DNA of 64,000 nucleotides from Acanthochromis polyacanthus. Taxonomy: Eukaryota > Chordata > Actinopteri > Pomacentridae. The position numbers and the translations under genes were made by a program. The notes beneath the pieces are model-generated. The model was not told where the DNA came from, searched no databases, and was given only the letters and a program-made list of their open reading frames with translations. Positions 51,893-63,884 of this stretch are shown piece after piece (position 1 is the stretch's first letter; every line of letters starts with the position of its first letter). Where the stretch lies: positions 13,939,983 through 14,003,982 of the forward strand of contig NC_067122.1 in the NCBI RefSeq assembly GCF_021347895.1, given 5' to 3'.

Positions 51893-51990
51893 AGGGCTGT
51901 AATCTTCAGGTTAACCAGTCAAATGTTTGATTGATATGCACTCATACAACTAAATTCTAACTGGTCGAACAATCATTGATCTTACTTACA
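51893..51990 (+). repeat. Possible hAT-type transposon end
   Basis: TAGGGCTGTAATC followed by GGTTAACCAGTCAAATG and CTGGTCGAACAATCATTG resembles the TAGGGCTGCAAC...TCGATTA ends of fish hAT-derived elements. The match is loose and no transposase or target duplication is seen. Confidence 0.3.
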
Positions 51991-52065
51991 TAAGAAGAAT
52001 AGCACTACGTAGCCCTATATACTGCAGTCAATTCCGGATGAAATTTCTACTGAAGTTCGCTAATA

Positions 52066-52134
52066 TCCATCCATCCATTCTCTATACACCGCTTTATCCT
52101 CACTAGGGTTGCGGGGGGTGCTGTAGCCTATCCC
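52066..52134 (-). mobile_element. 5'-truncated SINE tail
   Basis: In reverse orientation this contains the 3' end of the SINE seen whole at 25477-25873. It starts with the terminal CCATCCATCC (GGATGGATGG on the minus strand), then ACCGCTTTATCCTCACTAGG, GCGGGGGGTGCTG and CCTATCCCA. Homology stops abruptly at about 52134. Head and central domain are missing, as in a 5'-truncated retroposition. No target duplication is seen. Confidence 0.8.
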
Positions 52135-53044
52135 AAATATGGGACGTGCAGCGCGAGGTGCACGTTCACGAAAACTAGCTATTTGTGGATTGTTTACTGA
52201 TTTCAAGACATGTTTTGGACAAAATATTTTACTGGCTTGTTTTGTCTGGATGTCCAAGGTTGGATTATGGCCGTTTTTTGTGGAATATTTTCATCTGTGA
52301 CTAGTTATGAGCCTTCAAAGGTTGTGCTGTTTACGTTATTTGTTGTTTGTTGGACAAATGTGTTTATATTACCCGCTGTGGTAATCACATCTGAAAGTGG
52401 TTCATACCGGCAGATTCATGAGAATCTAAGCTTTTCATGGGTGTATAATGTTTCTGTCATCGAGTTTGCAGCTTTGGTCAATTTAGCAAAATACGTTTGC
52501 ACATCTCAAGACGGCCCGAATACGGGCCGCTGAAGTTTAACAGGTTTTTAAGTAACCTTACAGGATTAGTCCATTATTTTTGATATTGAGAGGAACAGAC
52601 CATCTATGAAAAATCAAGTTGTTTTGGTGGCGACTGCTGGTTTTGACACGTTTAACATTGACATTGACTAAATGTTTACGCAGAGTCGGCGCCAAACTAC
52701 TCTACATCACATCAAAGAAGTCATCAACGTGGCCGCATGGCTAAAAGGTCAAGTGTAAACTCTACATATCACAGCTCAACATCCAGCAAATCCCACCAAC
52801 ATTCTTAACTTGACGCTTTAAGACTTTACATGCGAGAATTGTCATATTTCAGTATGTTTGGTTTAATAATCACTTATAACAGCAGGTGCTTCCAGATGTG
52901 AAGCCTCCTGTCATCAAAGCAGATTATATGTCTACAGAAAGAAAAAATACATCATAATCAGAGTTGTCAAATTAATTAATGTGGTAAAAATGACTTGATT
53001 TGCTGCAAATACTAGTTTTCTATGTTTATTTATAATTTATTGTT
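52135..53044. other. Unassigned sequence, possibly repeat-derived
   Basis: The stretch includes a 107-codon plus-strand frame (52210-52533) with hydrophobic segments such as VVLFTLFVVCWTNVFILPAV. It has no recognisable domain, no good start context and lies between repeat pieces. A GGCCCGAATACGGGCC near-palindrome (about 52512-52527) closes that frame. It may belong to an interspersed repeat that I cannot name. Confidence 0.4.
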
Positions 53045-53125
53045 CATTAGGTAGGGTGCACCTTTGTCTATTTAGTCAGTCCAGCAGATTTCTTTGTCCA
53101 TGCGACTAATTAGTTGAAGAATAGG
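53045..53125 (-). repeat. Possible hAT-type transposon end
   Basis: On the minus strand it reads CAACTAATTAGTCGCATGG, ACAAAGAAATCTGCTGGAC and GACTAAATAGACAAAGGTGC. These resemble GACTAATTAGTCGAC-type hAT ends in fish. It could pair with 51893-51990 as the other end of one decayed element. Weak. Confidence 0.3.
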
Positions 53126-56100
53126 AACAATTTCAGTCAACCAAGATTTATATTCTTTAAAGTTCAATGGAAACACAAACGCATCATATAGACTGCCATA
53201 ATCATCATTGTCAACTAAAGTATCAGAAGTAATCCAGATAACTGTTGTTTGTTCAGTGCACAGATAAAGTGCTATTAGCCAAAACAGCAGAGCACTGATG
53301 CAGACTTGCCTCAATGTAAACAAACAGGGTAAAGGCTAAAAACACAGTATTGATTCAAATATTCAGGCATTCAGCAAGGTTCTTCCCTAATTAACTCTTC
53401 TGTTTTCACAAGATTTGTTGTATAGTGTCAAATAAAGCTTGAATAATGATGCACATGTGTTCCTGTAGCGGAACCTGGAACCCTGGTGACTCGACAGCTG
53501 ACAGACGGTGATCAAAACTGCATGCAAGAAAACTTTCCACGTTTCTCTTTTTTTAACAAAGAATTAAAGCCAACTCTTTGCCTTTTAGACCTTCTCTCAT
53601 TGCATCGACAAAGTTTACACTCATACGTACCTGTCTACATAATGTGCCGTGTGAACCATCCATCACAACCACACACCACCCATCAAGTGATTGTCTTTCA
53701 AAACTACAAACGACCACTGACAAATTCCTCCGTTTTAGTGTGAAATCCTGCAATATTACCAGTCATTTTGATGTCGCACACAAGCCAAGACAACTAGACA
53801 CTCACAGCCCCCCAGACATGCACAAACACACACTAGCACCACCCCTGTTTTTAGCTGTTTAGCGCCACATGAGCTCCATCTGTACTCAAAGCCTTCATTG
53901 GTGACATGTGGCCTGTCCATTATTGCTCTATTAAAAGCTGTATGTGTGTCAATGGGACTCATGCTGTTCCATAGCAAATAGGCATCTTGTATTCTGGCAG
54001 AGAGATTAACAACATCAAGCACAGCGACGTCTTTTAATGTCAGTCTCCCTTTGATTCTTGGCACTTGCATTTGTGCATGATTGAGATTAGATCTTACACA
54101 AAGTAAGTGTAAGACGATACTGTATAAAAGAGGGTGATGCCACTGACATTTGAAAGAGCTTCTCTTGCCTGTGTTGCCATAATAATTATTTATTAAGAAG
54201 TTTTGTTAAGTTTGTACCGAACGACATGCATTTACTTCTTTCTCTGTGTGTGGGGATGCCTACAAGAACCACTACAATCTTTGGAAACATTTTCTTTTTT
54301 TCTGTCAGCCATGCAACCCTGACCTTTGTGTTACACTCTAGAACAAATTTGCCTTCCTGCATTTACTTCTGGATTCCAAAACACACATAGGCACGCAGTG
54401 CGAGACATACTGACATTCTCTTACGTACATGGTCACAAAGGCGAGCAGACACGCAGCGCCTTGATTTTTTTCTCCGTTTCATCTCCCCCCGGTGTGTCCG
54501 TCAGCCCGGTTTTTGCCTGAGCCCGCTGCTACCTGAGGGGCGCCAGTAAGGTGGTAATGGAGGGCTGACTGAGGCCTGTCACTTCATGCTCTTTCACCCC
54601 TGGGGACGCTGAGTGGGAAAGTAATGGCCAGGCCTGCCAGATGTAGCAGTCACTTTTAATCAAGTGCATGGCTGTCACTCTGCCTGTATTGATCCCTGTG
54701 AAGTCCCCAGGCAGCCTGCAATCGGACCGGTTTCTACACCACAACAACTTTCCTCTCGCCTTTCAAACAACTCCCCATGTGGTGGCATCTTGGCCAAGTT
54801 AATCATAATCCAGCTTTGCCGTGAAAAACAGCAACCACAGAAAACAAGATCGGACAAGGTCATTGCCCTGCCACTTACTGTGTGTGTGTGTCACTTGCGC
54901 ACCGTCTCCCAGTGCATGTCATGATTTCATGCGAGACAGATTTTTGCATGTAATTCATGTGTCTGTGCATCGCCATGTCTCCGATTCCACATTGGTACAT
55001 TCATGCATGAGTCTGCGTATCCGTAGACAGCATGGCTATTAATACGAGCTTAGCGCATTAGGGTGCTTGAGTAAACCCTTCAGTCTTCATATTGTTTGGA
55101 TGCAACATTTGCTCAAAATATCAGCCAGGTTAAGTAGCCACTGTGAAGTCATATTTGTCTTGTTTTCAGCTCATTTGACAGAAATTCATGTTATTGTGAG
55201 ACTGGGTGAGAGTCAGGATTTGGCACCTGGCTCTCTCCTTTTTTTCAGAGATCTGTTGCAAGGCTCTGGTTTTATTGTTCATTTGCTGAGGCCACAGGGG
55301 CTGACTATTACTGGGTCATAACTCGGCAGGATGATGAGGGATGAATTCTAATGCGGATCCATCACCAATAGGGATGGGAGGGAGGTGGCGGGAATGAGAG
55401 ATGGAGGACTCATGGGGAAAATGGGAATAAAGTATGTCATGAGCACACACACAATCATAAATGTTTATACAAACATAGAAACGCACATTATGAGAGTGTA
55501 TGCACTGTCATGTCTACCAGAAACGCCAGGCATGTTTAAGAATGTCCATATTTAATACCCACCGAGACTGAGCATTCGTTTTTCAAGTTGTGTAAAGCTG
55601 ACTGGATTGAATTGTATATTGTTGATCCTCTTTTTTAGCTTCATTCTAAATATAACATAGGGAAGCTGCATCCCACAGAGGATACACTGAGGTCGCTTTT
55701 CTTCCTTGTGCAACACTTTGCTGTTTTTCACTCAAAAAAAAAAAAACTATTTGTGTGTAAGGATCATAGCTGGCTGGAGAAGAGAAATGGGAGAGCAGTT
55801 GCAGAATAATCTGTTCCACCATCCAGACACATGGTTGACTCCATGTGGTAAACCTCGCTGACAGATGCTTAGAGTAAGAGTAAAAGGAAAGGTATTAGGC
55901 AATGACATGTGAAATAGAGGGCAGACTGTCGAGCCCCCTGCATTGCAGATGTACTCCACTGCACCATAGTGGACAGACAACACTGAACAAGGCAGAGCCA
56001 AGACACAGTTTCAGACTATTTGGTAAAGGAGGATTTTTTTTTGTGACCCTTTATAAAATCTTGGGAGTTTTAATCTTCAGGCTTTACATAAAGAAACACG

Positions 56101-56372
56101 CAGTCTCGTATGAAAGAAGAACATACTGAAGACAAGCAACAACGACAAAGACAAACAGGATTGTAGAATTTCCAATCTGGAAATTAGTAGCTACATATAA
56201 AGCATATCTCATGGAGCTTGTGTATTTTTTTGTGCTTAGCAGGTTATGGCAATAAAGTGAAGATTATTTTATTTCTTTCATAATACAGGTTGCTGCAACA
56301 GTGAGTTATTACAGTGTTAGAGTTATTCCCAGTCTTCTATTAGGGCAGAATAACTTCAAGTTGTAGATTTTT

Positions 56373-56414
56373 AGTTCAGTTTAGATTAAATTTTAATGAT
56401 CCCTGCGGGAAAAC
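56373..56414 (-). repeat. Retroelement 3'-tail-like fragment
   Basis: TTAGATTAAATTTTAATGAT followed by CCCTGCGGGAAAA is, in reverse, a TTTTCCCGCAGGGATCATTA tail resembling the fragment at 19670-19738. Short and degenerate. Confidence 0.45.
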
Positions 56415-57799
56415 TGGGTTGTTTCGGCTGAGGAGAATAAGATATAGCTAATAATAATAATGCAACAGAGAGAACTGGGAATAATTCAACAAGTCGCCGC
56501 CAGCTGAACATGTAGAATGTAATGGTGTGACTGAATAAAAATTATAGATTGTCTGCAGTGACAGGTTTACAGGTTGAAGTGGATGTGCACTCAGTATTGC
56601 TATTTATTCTCCTTGTGAGAGAACGAAGGCAGCCAGAGAATTTGTCCAGGGATTTAAATATGCATATGCAAATAAAAATTACTGTCATCTTTAAGATAGA
56701 GTTGCACAAAGCAAGATGCACTTTATTTATCCATCTGTCAAATTTGCACTGCATACTTTCAGCCTACAGATTTTTTTTTTTTTGCCTGGTTTTATCAGAA
56801 CATCTTGTTATGTAAAGCACATAACAGGAAGTTTCTATTGTGTGCATGGCTCTGGCATAATGCAAGCCATCACGGGTGACTTTAGGAGAATGCAGGAGGA
56901 GTGGGCTCTGTCGCTGGGATTTGCAGCCCAAGTATCAACCCTTACTTTCTTACAACACAATGTTGCAGAATCCCTCTCAGTCCTTTCATGGTAGAGCAAA
57001 GATTTTGCACTGCAGCTCACATTAAGTCAGCAGGAAAAACCAACAAAAAGGCATGGCTCCTCTAGTGCCTTCTGTCTCTTCTGCAGGAAACAGACCGATG
57101 GCTCTATTAAAGCAGCAGCGCCATACACCCTGGGTAAAATAGCTGTCAGATTTGTCACTTTCAAATGACATACCTATTAGAAGCTAATAAAACCCCTGAG
57201 CTAAGTTGAGCCAGCCGGCACAAATCAAGGCTACAATTCAGCAGAAGGATGAGATGTTGAGGTGAAAGGGAGAAGGATATTTCTTTGCTTTTGCGTAAGC
57301 TTTTGTTTGCCTGTTCAGTCCCTGTCAAGTTAGACAATGCAGTTCCCTGAGAGTCTAATCGATGCTGCAAATGTCAAAGACCGACTATGGTTGTATGAGG
57401 CCAAAACATGATTCTCAGTGTGGTGTTGTTTTCTGGTGGACAAAAACTTTGACAGCTGAAGCCCAGTCCTGGGGTACGAGCCAACATCTACAAAGGCTTT
57501 ATCTTGTACAGTAAAGTCTTCTTATCCACTCAATGTCAATGATCCGCCCTAATCTAAGAGGTGTTGTTAATCAAGAGCATCTCTGCATGCTTCTCTGTGT
57601 GAGGCAGGGATATGATAAGAGCTAAGGGTTTGTCAGCAAGTGGCAGGTATGCTAGCATGTCATTTAGCAAGTCTCAGATTTATAGTTTTAGAGCTCTGTA
57701 ATTACTGCTCAGACACAATTGCTTTCATTTCACTGGTAATTATGTTTGCTCTTTGAAACCTTCCTCACATTGATTTGTTTACATGTGTCGTGATGTATG

Positions 57800-57838
57800 C
57801 GCACACTCGCACATGCACGCACACACACGCACACACAA
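57800..57838. repeat. AC/GCAC-rich microsatellite
   Basis: CACTCGCACATGCACGCACA continues as an AC repeat with CG interruptions. Minus-strand frames across it encode Cys/Val strings and are artefacts. Confidence 0.85.
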
Positions 57839-58420
57839 AGCCATTGTAATTCAGAGCGCATCTACAGTGGAGATTGCATTGTCGTGTCATTAAGACAGCC
57901 CCCCCAAGGGTACCATTATTGTACAGATGCACAGTAAAATAGTCACACAGACACACAACACACACAGCCAGGATACCTTAATTGGCTTTACTCTCACAGG
58001 AGAGTTGTATTTTTAAAATGCAATGTATTGAAGACCAAAAACTGAACTCCCAAACCTTCACTGTTGTGACGTAGTTTTCAGTATATCACGGCAGACTTTA
58101 TCACTGCAATAAAAGCAGAGTGGTCACAGCACAATGTCTTTCCCAAAGCAAATAAAATTACAGTGGTGTTGAAATTACAATGGAACTATATAAATTTAAC
58201 CAATCAATACATTGATTAGCAATTATACAATGGTGGCGTAACTGAGTATAAAGAATGAGGACATGACTAAGCTGACCATGAAGAGTGAACATCCAAAACT
58301 GAACCGACTGGAACAGAAGATTATTATCTAGATATACATTTATATCATACACACATGGCTATGACTGTGCATTATGGAGTTTATTACACATTACGTCTAC
58401 CTAATTTGAAGGCCCTCATT

Positions 58421-58445
58421 AAGTTGGTACATTTTGTACCAACTT
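58421..58445. repeat. 10 bp perfect hairpin
   Basis: AAGTTGGTAC and GTACCAACTT flank a 5-base loop (ATTTT). There is no T-run after it and no gene before it, so it is not called a terminator. It may be the tip of an unrecognised foldback element. Confidence 0.8.
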
Positions 58446-59427
58446 TGAATGCCCTTTGTCACTGCTAACCTCACTGCCAGCATGAGGAGGCATGCGATCC
58501 TTCATTTTCACATGCCAGAGTTGAGTTTCACTGAGAGGGCGTAGCACCAGACCCATTCTGCAGATGTGTCCTGACCTACCAGCAGGAGCTACTAGTGCAG
58601 CAACAAGAACCCTCACTGACTTCCAACCCACAACCAGTTGTGTTTATTGGACTGCACAACAAAGTACAAGACAGTGAGCTATCATTAGTATTTTTGGCCA
58701 CTTACAATGACTTTACTCTTAATATGTTGGATCAGTTGTATCTGTAATACATAGATGTAACTTACATTTTCAGAAGCTTGTTCTGTTCAACTCTTTTGCT
58801 TTAAGTAAAACAATTTACATGACACGGAAGGATATGATTAAAGGTATTATTAAACATTAACATTAGTACATTAAAACTAACAGATTTTGCAGACTATGCG
58901 TTTCTGTATGTATTTAAGTAGACTCTAGTTCCAAATATCTTTCAACAACTGTGCCTCAGGATTACCAAATACAAGGAAACAACATCCATTCTCTTCTATC
59001 TCTATCTATCCAATCCCAGACCTTCGGTGCTGAGGAGAGAAACAACTGGTCTGTTGCGATCCATCTCCTCCTGTACTTGAGGGCTGTAGGTGATAAATTC
59101 AACTCTTACCAAACCCCACTGGCAAGACACCAAGCACATGTTGTCCCAGAACAAATGCTTTTAAAGTGTGTATTGTTCAGATTTTTGTGCTGCGTTCAGT
59201 TTCCGATTCCTGCCTCAATCACTGGAGTGTCACGTTGTCTGTCACTGCTTCTTCTGGACTTAAGGCTGGCCGATTACCTCATCATACTACTTTAACGCAA
59301 AAACTGAAACTTATCCCAGAGCCCAGAGAATGCAGCAATCCCACTGACCCCTTTAACAAATGTTTATTTCTCTTTAAATAGTATTAAATAGTAAAATGTA
59401 ACCTCTGTAGCACTTTACCACATTTAG

Positions 59428-59586
59428 TTCTTATATTTCAGTTTTAATTCCAGTCCTAATGCAAAGCTAACCAACTGGAGGCTGTAGTAACATATTTTAT
59501 TGAACAGGAAACTGTGAGGGTAGTATTGATTTTCTCATCTGGCTCATCTGAAGCTTATTCCACAAAATGTGGAACTACTCATTTAA
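59428..59586 (+). mobile_element. MITE-like foldback repeat, partial second copy
   Basis: It matches the right half of the family seen at 39577-39921: CCAGTCCTAATGCAAAGCTA, ACTGGAGGCTGTAG, ATTGATTTTCTCATCTGGCT, AGCTTATTCCACAAAATG and TGGAACTACTCATTTA. The left half is missing or unrecognisable. It appears closer to the family sequence I remember than the 39.6 kb copy does in this half. Confidence 0.65.
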
Positions 59587-62500
59587 ACACAGAAGAATCT
59601 AGACCTGAGGATTTACAAATGCTCAAAGGGAGGAAAAAATCTACCAAAATGAAATCATTATTTCCAAGAACACAGGACTGGATAACTTTGACATTTTCTT
59701 CCTCTTAGTGACATTTACTTACTTCTGCACCTAGCACATTTATAATTGGGACTTTAAGCAGCAGCTAGTTTTAGTATGCTCAACCACCCACAAGCTTTTA
59801 CACACAGACATGTCTAGTTGTCGATGCACTAAATCTACCCAACATCTGCCTGATGTCTTGGTGAAAAGACCATCCTCTTCGTTGTCCATCCTACATCAAC
59901 CTCTCAAGAGACCTCCAGCCACCTGTGACACCTCCCCACATACACAATCTCCCAGCCCCACCCTTACAGCACATGAATAATGCATATTCAGACAGTCGGC
60001 AGTGAGCTAATGAGTCAATTGCTTAGAGAGCCTGGAGAGACAGACACCCGCATGCTATGATGGTTATACGAAGCCGTCCCTTCGGTCGGGTTGTACTCAG
60101 CGCCAGATGTCCAAGGTGCAGGGTGATGAATTATGGGTCGTCCCTCTTTCCCCTCTTCTGCAGTGTCACCACATTAGGAGGCAGGAGCATGTGGTTCGGC
60201 ACATGTGTTTATGCGTATGTGTGTCCGTCTTTGCTCAAGGATGGAGAACCACTCATATGCACATGCTATGGAGAGGGTGGAATCCTTTAACTTTGATGTT
60301 TTCTCTCTGCTGAGGGTTCAGGCCATTTCTCTTTGCAATTAGAGCGAACGTTCTGCAAGCATTGGTACTGCAGGATATCTAGGGAAAAGACAGTTGTGCT
60401 GGAGATATAAGGACTAAAATGCAATCTGGCAGCAGGCACGTTTCATACATGTATGTTTCATATATGTTTGAAAAGTGCTTGTGTAAGCAGATCTAAATGA
60501 TTGCTTACGCATGCATGTGCAAAGACACACTGAACTGTAAATATGTGATCATTTTAATGATGTGCTTTGATGCACTGCAGTTTTCTCTCGTCTCAGATGA
60601 TGCATCTCTTATTTTTCAGATCATGTTCATGCTTGAAAGCACATATTTGACCTTTTGTGATACTTAGAACTACACAATGACTCATCTCTTCAGCCACAGT
60701 TTGAAAAGCAATACAAGTCATCTATGATTTCATGATATGCATGCCAGTGCAGGCCACTGCCAGACATACAGTACGGTTATGGGATTTAAAGTGTGACCAA
60801 AGCTTTCCAAGGCGACTCTATTGAAGTCACAAAGCTCTTGTGACAATTACAGCCGATTCCTTTCCCAAGTCCACTCAGCCACTTTAACAGTCTTTCAGAG
60901 CCGAGAGAACTTCTTCCAGTGTCAGAGTGAAACACTGTGTAAAGAGCAAGATTTCATTAATAATCCTTTCAAAGTGAAATGTCTGCCTTTGCAGTTTTAG
61001 TGTGATCCTACTGACAGTCAGGGCAGACTGTGAGGCCAAGTTGTAATTGGGGTGCTTGAGCCAGCATATAATGCTGCAAGAAACTGTTAAACATGTTTAA
61101 ACTTAGTCAAGTACTGTTAGCATTTTGAGGAGGGATTTTTTAACCATACAACATGGTTCACCGGCCAGCTACAGTGGATTTCCGTCACGATTCAGTTTTT
61201 TTATTCTCCTCACTGTGTGCTTTTACGGATTTTGTTCACAATTACTGTAGCTGTACAACAACCAAAAGGCAGAGAGAAGGCTGCAATATAACAAGTGTCA
61301 GAGCCTGAAACAGTGGTTTTAGAATATCAGTCCAGTATTTTGACTCATTGTAAGATGAACTCTGTTTTTCTGTATTGTGAAACTACAAATTTCTCAGCAG
61401 GTACAAGCAATAAATCCAGTTCTATTATAAAAGCATCAGTGAATGACAGTGATGGGGCTTTGAGACAAACCACACACAATATGTCTAATTCTGATACCGC
61501 ACCAACAATTAGTGGCGAATCTCTCCTGTAAATATGCTCTGCGCCACACTGTCTGGCTCCACCTGACAGATCTTTATTAGCTTTAGGTGCCAGGAAGATG
61601 TGCATATTGATTACCAACTGCTTCATCTATCTCACTCCAAACATCTACATTCTTCTGATTCATAATTCAAAGCAGCCACTTAGTTGAGCCCTGACAAATT
61701 GTAAATATTTTATGATAGATACAGCTAACGAAATAATAATTGCTACCAAAATAATCGAGCACCGGCTTCGGTTACCCGTAAATAAAAAAATAAAAAAATA
61801 AAAAAAGGTTGTGCTTACCATGATCTCTGGCTGTACCCTCTACAATCAGTGTGGCACAAATTAATTTAGGAAATTGTAAGGGTTTTCTAAATCCCATGTA
61901 ATGAGTCACTATTTGAAGAGAGAGTTCTTAGTCAATAGAGATTTAGTGTTGCCTATGATTTCATTATGTATGCAATAGTCATTCAAAACTCACACTCACA
62001 ATCAACAAGGCCTTTATCTGTCTATTTACTTTGATTTTTGTAAATGGAGTTCTTGATGCTTCACCACCCTTCACTCTGAGCCAAATCAATGGTAGCAAAC
62101 ATCATGTGATTCATAGCTCTGCTGCAGAACTTTATCACAGAGGTACTTAATTACTCAGAGCTTCCCACTCAAAGGACAAACCAGCACGGAAGATTTGTCA
62201 ATTGTCTTGCAGACAGTCAGTGAAAACTATTGCTAATTAATTACAACTTAGTTATATTGGTGCTCCTGATAAAAAGAAATCTCCAAAAGCATGTTTCCAT
62301 GGAAAGCGGTTCAACAAACATGCATCAGGTTTGTTATCAGATATCCATGATGGTGTTGCTGAGAAAATGCATCAAAACAATATAGAATAAAGATAACTCT
62401 CACAATGCCAAGAAAAAAAAGGTATTTGCTATATTTTGTAACTTAAAGGGTGTATTTCTATGTGCATGTTTGATTTTGGATACAGACTAAGTGTTACAAA

Positions 62501-63117
62501 ACTGTTGAAAGTAAAACAGCAAAATATTACAACAAATTATTAAACATTCACAGATAGAAAAATGATAGATGATAGACAGATAAATAGATAACCATTTTTA
62601 AAAAAGGTTTTAAAATATGTAGAATTACCATGTTCAGAAACTCATATTATATAAAAATATTACCTTTGTTCAAGAGCAAACAAGTGTTGAACTGGGATTC
62701 AACAATCATCCAATCACACTACAACTTTTGTGCTTACAAGTGCCTTTCTTCTTTTTTGTCACGCGTCATTGACCTTTCTCGGTGGAATTAGACTCCATCA
62801 AACCAAAGCTCTTTTTTCTTATTCAAAAGTAGGAATTCAAAGTTGATATATGTAGTTATGCAAATACTTGCACCATGTTAGTGTGGCTTTCATCAAAGCT
62901 GGCACGTGGAAATCATCCTTCAAGTATGCAAAGAATGTGTTGGAATTTCTTCATCTATGTCTGACGGGTCTCATGAAAAGACTTTTTTGTAGAGAAGCAC
63001 AGTAGATAATAAAAATCTTCTTTTTCCTTCCATAAAAAATATATAAATGTACAGCTCCAGACTGGTATTTGATTTTAGATGGAAAGAAAATGTACATAGT
63101 ATTACTTACACACTTAT
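59587..63117. other. Noncoding stretch, no gene seen
   Basis: Mostly unique sequence. About 59930-60130 has ATGAATAATGCATATTCA and GCTAATGAGTCAATTGC words and could be regulatory. An A-rich AATAAAAAAAT tract lies at 61780-61806 and GATAGAT-type words near 62560-62590. Frames of up to 93 codons show nothing. Confidence 0.5.
61780..61806. repeat. (TAAAAAA)n tract
   Basis: Three near-identical TAAAAAA units ending in a longer A run. Simple repeat. Confidence 0.85.
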
Positions 63118-63371
63118 AATTACCTCCGCCAAGGAGGTTATGTGACACCCGGCATTTGTGCATCTGTCTGTCTGTCTGTTAGCAAGATAACTCAAAAACG
63201 CCTGTGCAGATTCACATGAAATTTTGAGTTGATGTAGACTATGGTAAGAGGAAGAGCCGATTTAATTTTGGTGGCAATCCGGAAAGGATCCTGGATTCTG
63301 GATCACTTTGAATTTTTCAGTATGTTTTAGTATGTGGTATCTGGATCCAGGATTTTTTTGGAGGTCGAAGG

Positions 63372-63395
63372 ACAATTGAGCCATCTCTCAATTGT
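63372..63395. repeat. 9 bp hairpin
   Basis: ACAATTGAG and CTCAATTGT flank the 6-base loop CCATCT. It lies just before the CpG-rich cassette inside the foldback element. Confidence 0.85.
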
Positions 63396-63406
63396 ACAGA
63401 CAGAGG

Positions 63407-63540
63407 TCGCTGCAACGATCCCGGGCGACGGCCGAATCCCCCGCGGCAGGTTCGGCCTTCCCGGGCAAGTCGGGACTGACGAAACGAAGCGGCGGCGACA
63501 CGTGCGGTACCGTCACGTGCGTGCGGCAGCGTCGCGTGCA
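63407..63540. repeat. CpG-rich tandem unit 1
   Basis: A 134 bp unit starting TCGCTGCAACGATCCCGGGC and ending GCGTCGCGTGCA, with roughly 25 CpG dinucleotides by hand count. Its first 33 bases are identical to unit 2. It contains CACGTG-type words and the palindrome CGGTACCG. Confidence 0.85.
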
Positions 63541-63691
63541 TCGCTGCAACGATCCCGGGCGACGGCCGAATCCTCCCCGGCCGCTTCGGGCTACCCGGGC
63601 GAGTCGGGACCGACGAAACGAAGCGGCGGTGACGCGTACGGTACCGTCACACGCGCGCGCAACGGTACGTGCGTACGGCGGCGCCGCGTGC
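63541..63691. repeat. CpG-rich tandem unit 2
   Basis: The second tandem copy, 151 bp, starting with the same TCGCTGCAACGATCCCGGGC and ending GCGCCGCGTGCA. It differs from unit 1 by scattered changes and an insertion of about 17 bases near CACGCGCGCGCAACGG. The pair forms the only CpG island-like patch in the window. Confidence 0.85.
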
Positions 63692-63884
63692 AAAACACTG
63701 TGCTGTTACACTGTACATGCATGTTATGCTTTCTGCACAAACTGTTGAAACTCAATACAATCCGTCCATGACTTTTTGAGTTATGCTGTTAACAGACAGA
63801 CAGATGGCCTGGCGGAGGTCTGCGCTCTCCGAGTGCTTTTCTAGTTCTGTATGTTGTCATGAAAAACCTGTAAAAGGACAGTAA

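Larger units (their letters stand above)
53126..59427. other. Noncoding stretch with several possible regulatory blocks
   Basis: No gene is seen; reading frames of up to 104 codons (53756-54070) lack domains. Complex repeat-free parts that could be conserved are 54480-54860 (GC-richer), 57100-57400 and 57640-57770 (TCTGTAATTACTG, GGTAATTATG). A T13 run lies at 56771-56783. The stretch 58440-58630 is complex and unassigned. Confidence 0.4.
63118..63846 (+). mobile_element. Foldback (long inverted repeat) element with CpG-rich insert
   Basis: The outer ends are inverted. ACCTCCGCC at 63122-63130 is the exact complement of GGCGGAGGT at 63811-63819. Homology continues inward through CATCTGTCTGTCTGT, then GTTAGCAAGATAACTCAAAAA on the left and GTTAACAGCATAACTCAAAAA in the reverse-complemented right end. 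Arms span about 63122-63235 and 63741-63819. The right flank CTGCGCTCTCCGAGTGCTTT belongs to the family, as in the old copy at 45653-46050. No transposase is present. Inner parts hold a GGATCCTGGATTCTGGATCA stretch, a small hairpin and a tandem CpG-rich cassette. Overlapping frames of up to 145 codons lie in the cassette and are composition artefacts. Confidence 0.8.

Noticed and set aside
58421..58445. Transcription terminator
   Set aside because: No T-run follows and no gene precedes it. The window is eukaryotic, so such a call would not apply.
63334..63771. Plus-strand frame of 145 codons, with overlapping frames on both strands
   Set aside because: It lies entirely in the foldback element and its CpG-rich tandem units. 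Low stop density there follows from GC content, and several frames are open at once.
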